Part shown: positions 59,761-64,000 of the stretch, one piece after another
Position numbering within the stretch: the first letter of the stretch is position 1
Layout: every line of letters starts with the position of its first letter
Assembly (NCBI GenBank): GCA_036346225.1
Contig: JARFIW010001104.1
Coordinates: forward strand, 8,458,001-8,522,000
DNA: 64,000 nucleotides
Source: Platerodrilus igneus
Lineage: Eukaryota; Arthropoda; Insecta; Coleoptera; Lycidae
Direction of reading: 5' to 3'
Made by a program: the position numbers and the translations under genes
Notes under the pieces: generated by a model
Told to the model about the DNA's origin: nothing
The model's database searches: none
What the model saw: the letters and a program-made list of their open reading frames with translations, nothing else

Positions 59761-61490
59761 AATTTGTGGTGTTTTGGTTTGTCTGGTGTCATCCTGTTGA
59801 TGCTTCGTAGCAACTGAGACAACATTTTTTTACAAGTTAAAAATACTAACTAATTATATATTAAAGGCCTGACACAAAGAAAATATTTATAAAAGTCCTT
59901 GTGTCCGTAATTATTGCAAATGTCTTTTAATACCGAAAGTACTTTAGTTTGTAAAGTTGCGGAAGCATCTCTACCTTGTAGATGTGAATGTTGCACTTCA
60001 CGATGAAGACCTGAATCAGGCGCCGTGTAGGGGATGATGCTCATTGTTACTCTGAATGCGATGCGGCACTTCGTGGCGATATTGCAGTTCGGATTTCCAT
60101 AAGCTTTGATATCTAGCAGCTGGTAGGCGGAGACGCTTAAGTACGGTGGCGTCCTTGGTTGATAGAAATTGGAGCGAGCTGATGGCGGAATGTTTTCAAT
60201 CTTGCCTTACTTGTTGACGTCACGTGCTCAGGAGGAGGTTCTGATGCAGTGATGACTGCGTAGGTGGATCGGTTCAAGTGATGATGGGATCGTGTTCATA
60301 ACGTTGTGAGAGTTCACGTCATTATATACCGTTAGATTTGTGATCACAACGGCAGAATCTGAAGAATAACCCTTAGTGTACGAGTTTACACAATTTTTAA
60401 GCTCTCTCCAAGAAGTTTCGTGACTACCTTAAAAAGAGAACAATTTAGAAGTAATTTGTTGTAGCGTTTGTAGCTCCTTTTATAGTATGGGTTTGTTTGT
60501 ATTGTACGTTCGGACGGTTCCGTTACGTATTTCGAGGGGTGTCGGACGAGACCATTATCGTTTGAGCTGTGTTCTAAGCGTGCATGCTATTTATTTGCAT
60601 GCTGCGTGCTTATTAGTCAGCTAGTTAGGAGTTGGTTGGCTGCATGCTCCTACAAATTGTTACTGGTTTGTTAGTGAATACTCTTTACTTTAAGTAGCAT
60701 TGTAGGAAAAAATTAAGCGGTGTTAAATCACGCGATACTGTTGGCCAATTGATATCAGGGTCGATCCATTTGTTGCTCAAAATTATTGATTTTTCTAATT
60801 TGTTTACCAGTTTTTCCTCGATATTAGTTAAATTCAAAACTATGGTAAGAAAAATTGTAAACTTATACTTTTTTTGGTGGACATGTTAAATTTGTTTCGG
60901 AACCGTTTTTCCGTTTAAAACATGTTTTGCGTAAATGTATCTAACTATGTTAATTTTACAGGCATCAAAACAAAATAGACCAACATTATCAGAATATGCT
61001 CTAGATTTTTTTTTCCTTACATAATATTTCTTAAGTAGTGGAGAAAGTGAAGAAAAAAAAATTCACAACTACAATAGGAAGAAAGACTGACTAATTTTTT
61101 TTATAGATACATCATAGAACTACTCAAGCTTGAGAATTCTGAACTTTTTTATATAATTTTCAAAAATACCCAAAAAAGCGTAATTTGGCAATATTTAAAG
61201 TAGGATATCTCAAAAGAACTGAGTGAAAAGTTACGAAATTAATACAGGTAACACCTCTTTACAATATAATCCTATGATAATGGTTCCGTGACTGAGACTT
61301 AACTGGTTGCAGAGTTCTAGTGCAACAGAGTTGACCAAAAATTGCGTTGTACGCACACAAAATTAACGGCATACAATTTTTTATCGAATTGAATTCGTCA
61401 GTCACAAGAGTATCTATTAATTTTATTATGTCGTATTAAACAGATGCAGTACCTTGATAAAAAACACTGTTAGTAGAGGATGTCTCTGAA
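59761..61490. other. No recognised gene; a long open minus frame at 59850-60215
   Basis: On the minus strand a frame is open from just after a TAA near 60216 to TAA at 59850 (about 120 codons, including QPRTPPYLSVSAYQLLDIKA and MSIIPYTAPDSGLHREVQHS). The block is GC-richer than its surroundings. I recognise no domain; it could be an exon. The rest is AT-rich and featureless. Confidence 0.35.
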
Positions 61491-61535
61491 CCTGAGTCAG
61501 TGGATTGATCCGGTGGATCTGATCGACCATCACCA

Positions 61536-61622
61536 CCGCCGCCGCCTCTCGGATCCACCGCCATAGCCTCTCGGATCCACTGTGAATGCCTCTCGGATCC
61601 GCCACCTCTCCTATCCACCGGC
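61536..61622. repeat. Minisatellite of GCCTCTCGGATCCAC units
   Basis: Three to four irregular copies of GCCTCTCGGATCCRC spaced 25-30 bp apart, with a CACCGCCGCCGCC run before them. The minus-strand frames through it give repeated DPRGGG/WIREA phrases, which come from the repeat. Confidence 0.8.
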
Positions 61623-61726
61623 TCTGAATGTAATTGTTTATCCTAGGACCGACCCTTAGCGAGTTGCAATCCCTGAACCAGAATTTTATAACCTTTTTAT
61701 TTATAAACATTTTCTTAGCGTGTAAA

Positions 61727-61756
61727 GCAATTGCAATAGCAATAGCAATAGCTGTA
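61727..61756. repeat. (GCAATA)n microsatellite
   Basis: GCAATTGCAATAGCAATAGC and one more unit, about four and a half hexamers. Confidence 0.85.
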
Positions 61757-62360
61757 CATGCCGTCGAGATTCACGTCCCCGTGCAACCTTAGAGTGCAGG
61801 ATATGTACGACGCATGCCGTTCCAAGTTTACCCGAAGAGATTCTCTACAACGCCATCAGAGATGCTTGCAGAGGTCGAAACCATCAAGCTGAGTTAAACA
61901 TCTAGCTCCACCTGCGGTTGAGGTTTCGACAGCGAATGAAGTCAAACGTCCAGCCCCATGTGAAGATGGGTCTTCTACATTGAAGCAGCTGCGTGTCGTC
62001 GTTGTCAAGTACGACGCGTGCGATATAGAGTCCAAGAACTCGTTCACTGCGCATTTACACAGTAATGCATATACATAAATTGCTACTTGCGCTCATGCAA
62101 ATGTGTTGGCAACTGTAGTGACCGCATTCAAAAATAGAATTGCAACATTTTGCTTAAAAAATATCCATGACGTTGTTGGAGTTGACCAGTTTCTTGAGGA
62201 GCAAGAAGATTACTTTGCGCTATTGGTGGGAGAAATATTAAAAGTTCACGACGAGGTCTTTGGACTATCCACTAAGATGAGCGATAGTCGAGGTGTTGAC
62301 GATGTTAAATCATTCAACACCAAAAAACCAGGTGATTGCCCAGTCTTCGAATTCAGGTAA
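61755..62360 (+). pseudogene. Polinton/Maverick-like fragment: C2H2 finger and N-terminal region of polymerase-linked ORF
   Basis: Around 61790-61870 the + strand reads DACRSKFTRRDSLQRHQRC, a C2H2-type zinc finger pattern, followed by a stop. From about 62103 an ~85-codon frame reads VVTAFKNRIATFCLKNIHDV, then FLEEQEDYFALLVGEILKVH and DDVKSFNTKKPGD. In insect genomes this 'AFKxRIxTFxxxN ... FLxxxxxxFxxLL ... KSFNTK' pattern usually precedes the protein-primed DNA polymerase B of Polintons. No polymerase catalytic motif follows here, so only a fragment remains. The assignment is from memory and moderate. Confidence 0.4.
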
Positions 62361-62864
62361 AATCTACAAGTCTATGGCACTGGCGATGGTGTATAGTCTG
62401 AAGAGTTCCAGGGCCTGAATTTTCGCTGTAGTTTGAAAATAGTGTTGTACCTGGAAATCAAAATCAATAAATTATATCGTTTCGAGGACCATCTTACACA
62501 CAGTCTACCAAAATTTAATGTAATAATTTTCTATTAGGTAAAAAAATAAAATATGTAAGCTGTCAGTTACATGTAAAAACAAAATTATACATTTACTTAT
62601 AGCATACAGTTATGTGTATACCTATGTACATTGCTTAATTTTTAATTTGTTACCCGTAAGACGAGTGGGCCGGTAAGATAAAAACGAACTCAGTAACGGA
62701 ATGCTCGGTTGAATTACGTGTAATAAAGAAAAAGAAAGAGAAATAAAACCAATACCGCGCTAAACACAGTAGATTATTGGGGGGAGGGTTAAAAGAATGA
62801 AACCATAGGACACACTACTAGGTGTAAAATTATATTATTTTAATTTCACGCGAAACAAAGGATA
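62361..62864. other. No recognised feature
   Basis: AT-rich, no supported frame, RNA or repeat. Confidence 0.4.
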
Positions 62865-63395
62865 ATAACCCGATAATTTATCACCTGTATTCCGTATAAG
62901 CACGCATTTCTCAGGGAAAGAAATGTGGTGTGGTTAGCGCGGTTAGCCGTAAGAAGGGTGGTGTGGAGGAGATGCAAACAGGCTCGTGGGAATGAAGCAT
63001 TTTAAAGCAAGGGACCTGCCTTCACACCATCGATCGAACAGAGTATCGAACGCGGATGCGCTTTAGTTCCGGCGAAGTGATCTCTTTCTATCTCATACCT
63101 TCCTTTATTTGCCTAAAAACATTTTGTGTTTCGCAGAAGTGTAGATACACCGACTTTGCCTTCAGAATTTGGAAACATAGAAGAAACTACTCCAACGCGA
63201 TCCTGACTCCTGAAAACGAGGCTGCCTTTGGCTCAAGCGAATGAGCAGGTAAGCCCTGGAATATTTTAATTTTGTTAGCTTTACCCGTGACGATAATAAC
63301 TGCAACTAAATTTGGGGGCGTAATAAAATTACGCGCAGGCTGTGCATGATTGACGGCACGGATAAAACGTAACCAAATAAATCTTACATACTTAC
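62865..63395 (+). repeat. Direct repeat pair 2, copy b (SINE-free)
   Basis: Matches 58925-59760 in the same orientation and lacks the SINE; the empty position is at about 63330-63360. On the minus strand both copies read GKANxxKIxQGL in one frame, so the element may once have carried coding sequence. Confidence 0.8.
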
Positions 63396-64000
63396 TTGCC
63401 AGATGTACGCTGACTATAGTAATCACGAGTTCGCGTCGCTAATCGCTACTAAACCTAGTATACTAAAATAAATATTTACAATACTGCGCTTAGGCGCAAT
63501 CAACCAAACAACTAGAATAATTAGTCACTAACACAACTGATGGATAATTATTAGGTCTATTTACAATTGAAAAACTAATTAATAAAGTTATCCATCAATA
63601 TAAAAACATTATCATACCAAACTACACTAAATATTTATGCTAATAATGGCAGTATTAAGTAGACAACAATGTGTTGCTCATTATCTCTAAATATTTACCT
63701 ACTATCAGCAAGTCTTTATATTGTAAGTAAATGAAACAATCGTACCTGTTGGCATTTACTGATGTAATTTCACGAAGGCTTTTGAGGGTCTTAGGCAACT
63801 GGAATGTTCTTATTTCATCATAACTTAATCTGCATACAACGGCAGCCAAACAAAATATGCGGTAACGACAATGTAAAATTCTTGTAGTACGACCAAGTAA
63901 GCATTAGTTCAAAGAACTTATGAAATGGAGCGTAAAATCCGAAGAATATTGGTTACAAACCAGCTGAAAATATTAACATTTCTACTAAAGGAACACTAAA
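63396..64000. other. No recognised feature
   Basis: AT-rich DNA to the window edge, with nothing that could be supported. Confidence 0.4.

Noticed and set aside
61436..61710. Gly/Arg-rich proteins of 60 and 94 codons
   Set aside because: They come from the GGATCC-bearing minisatellite and the adjoining CCG run.

Overview
This is a window of AT-rich animal nuclear DNA, almost certainly from an insect with a large genome full of transposable elements. It has no operons, ribosome-binding sites or bacterial genes. The only ordinary host gene I can name is membralin (TMEM259): two adjacent coding exons near 16.2-16.5 kb on the + strand, separated by a 51-bp intron, with residues very close to arthropod membralins. 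Its other exons are not visible, so most of the window is probably intron or flanking DNA of this gene.

Layout. 0-5 kb: a ~125-bp tandem repeat, then a broken Ty3/Gypsy gag-protease on the minus strand. 5-13 kb: a degenerate acidic ORF, several 3' tails of an RTE-like LINE (two of them arranged as a palindrome), and a complete 1310-bp Tc1/mariner-superfamily transposon sitting inside one tail. 13-14.5 kb: one arm of an inverted repeat whose partner lies at 46.9-48.2 kb. 16.2-16.5 kb: membralin exons. 18.9-20.3 kb: a KRBA2/Ginger-like integrase fossil split by a tRNA-derived SINE. 20.9-25.1 kb: a nearly intact two-ORF LINE (A). 26-29.4 kb: a LINE tail, a gag-like ORF, and two copies of a ~0.6-kb LTR, one inside a Gypsy gag. 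31-36.6 kb: LINE B, split by a 2.7-kb DNA transposon. 36.6-40.5 kb: LINE C on the minus strand, split by a third LTR copy. 41.2-43.5 kb: a hAT transposon with a TTF-type zinc finger. 43.5-48.4 kb: LINE D. 48.6-49.9 kb: a second transposase of the family found in LINE B. 51-64 kb: mostly unexplained, with two pairs of direct repeats, a full-length SINE, a minisatellite and a Polinton-like fragment.

The elements work as a layered record rather than as a pathway. Several insertions can be dated relative to one another, because removing the younger element restores the older one: mariner in a LINE tail (TA duplication), the 2.7-kb transposon in LINE B (AATT), an LTR in a Gypsy gag (ACAT), an LTR in LINE C, and a SINE in the integrase ORF (13-bp duplication). 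The best candidates for something undescribed are the 2.7-kb transposon family, whose transposase carries a CDGCGGQNKN motif, and the tRNA-derived SINE family with three copies and target-site duplications.

Limits: all family assignments come from reading translations by eye; no database search was run. Element ends are stated only where terminal repeats or duplications are visible.
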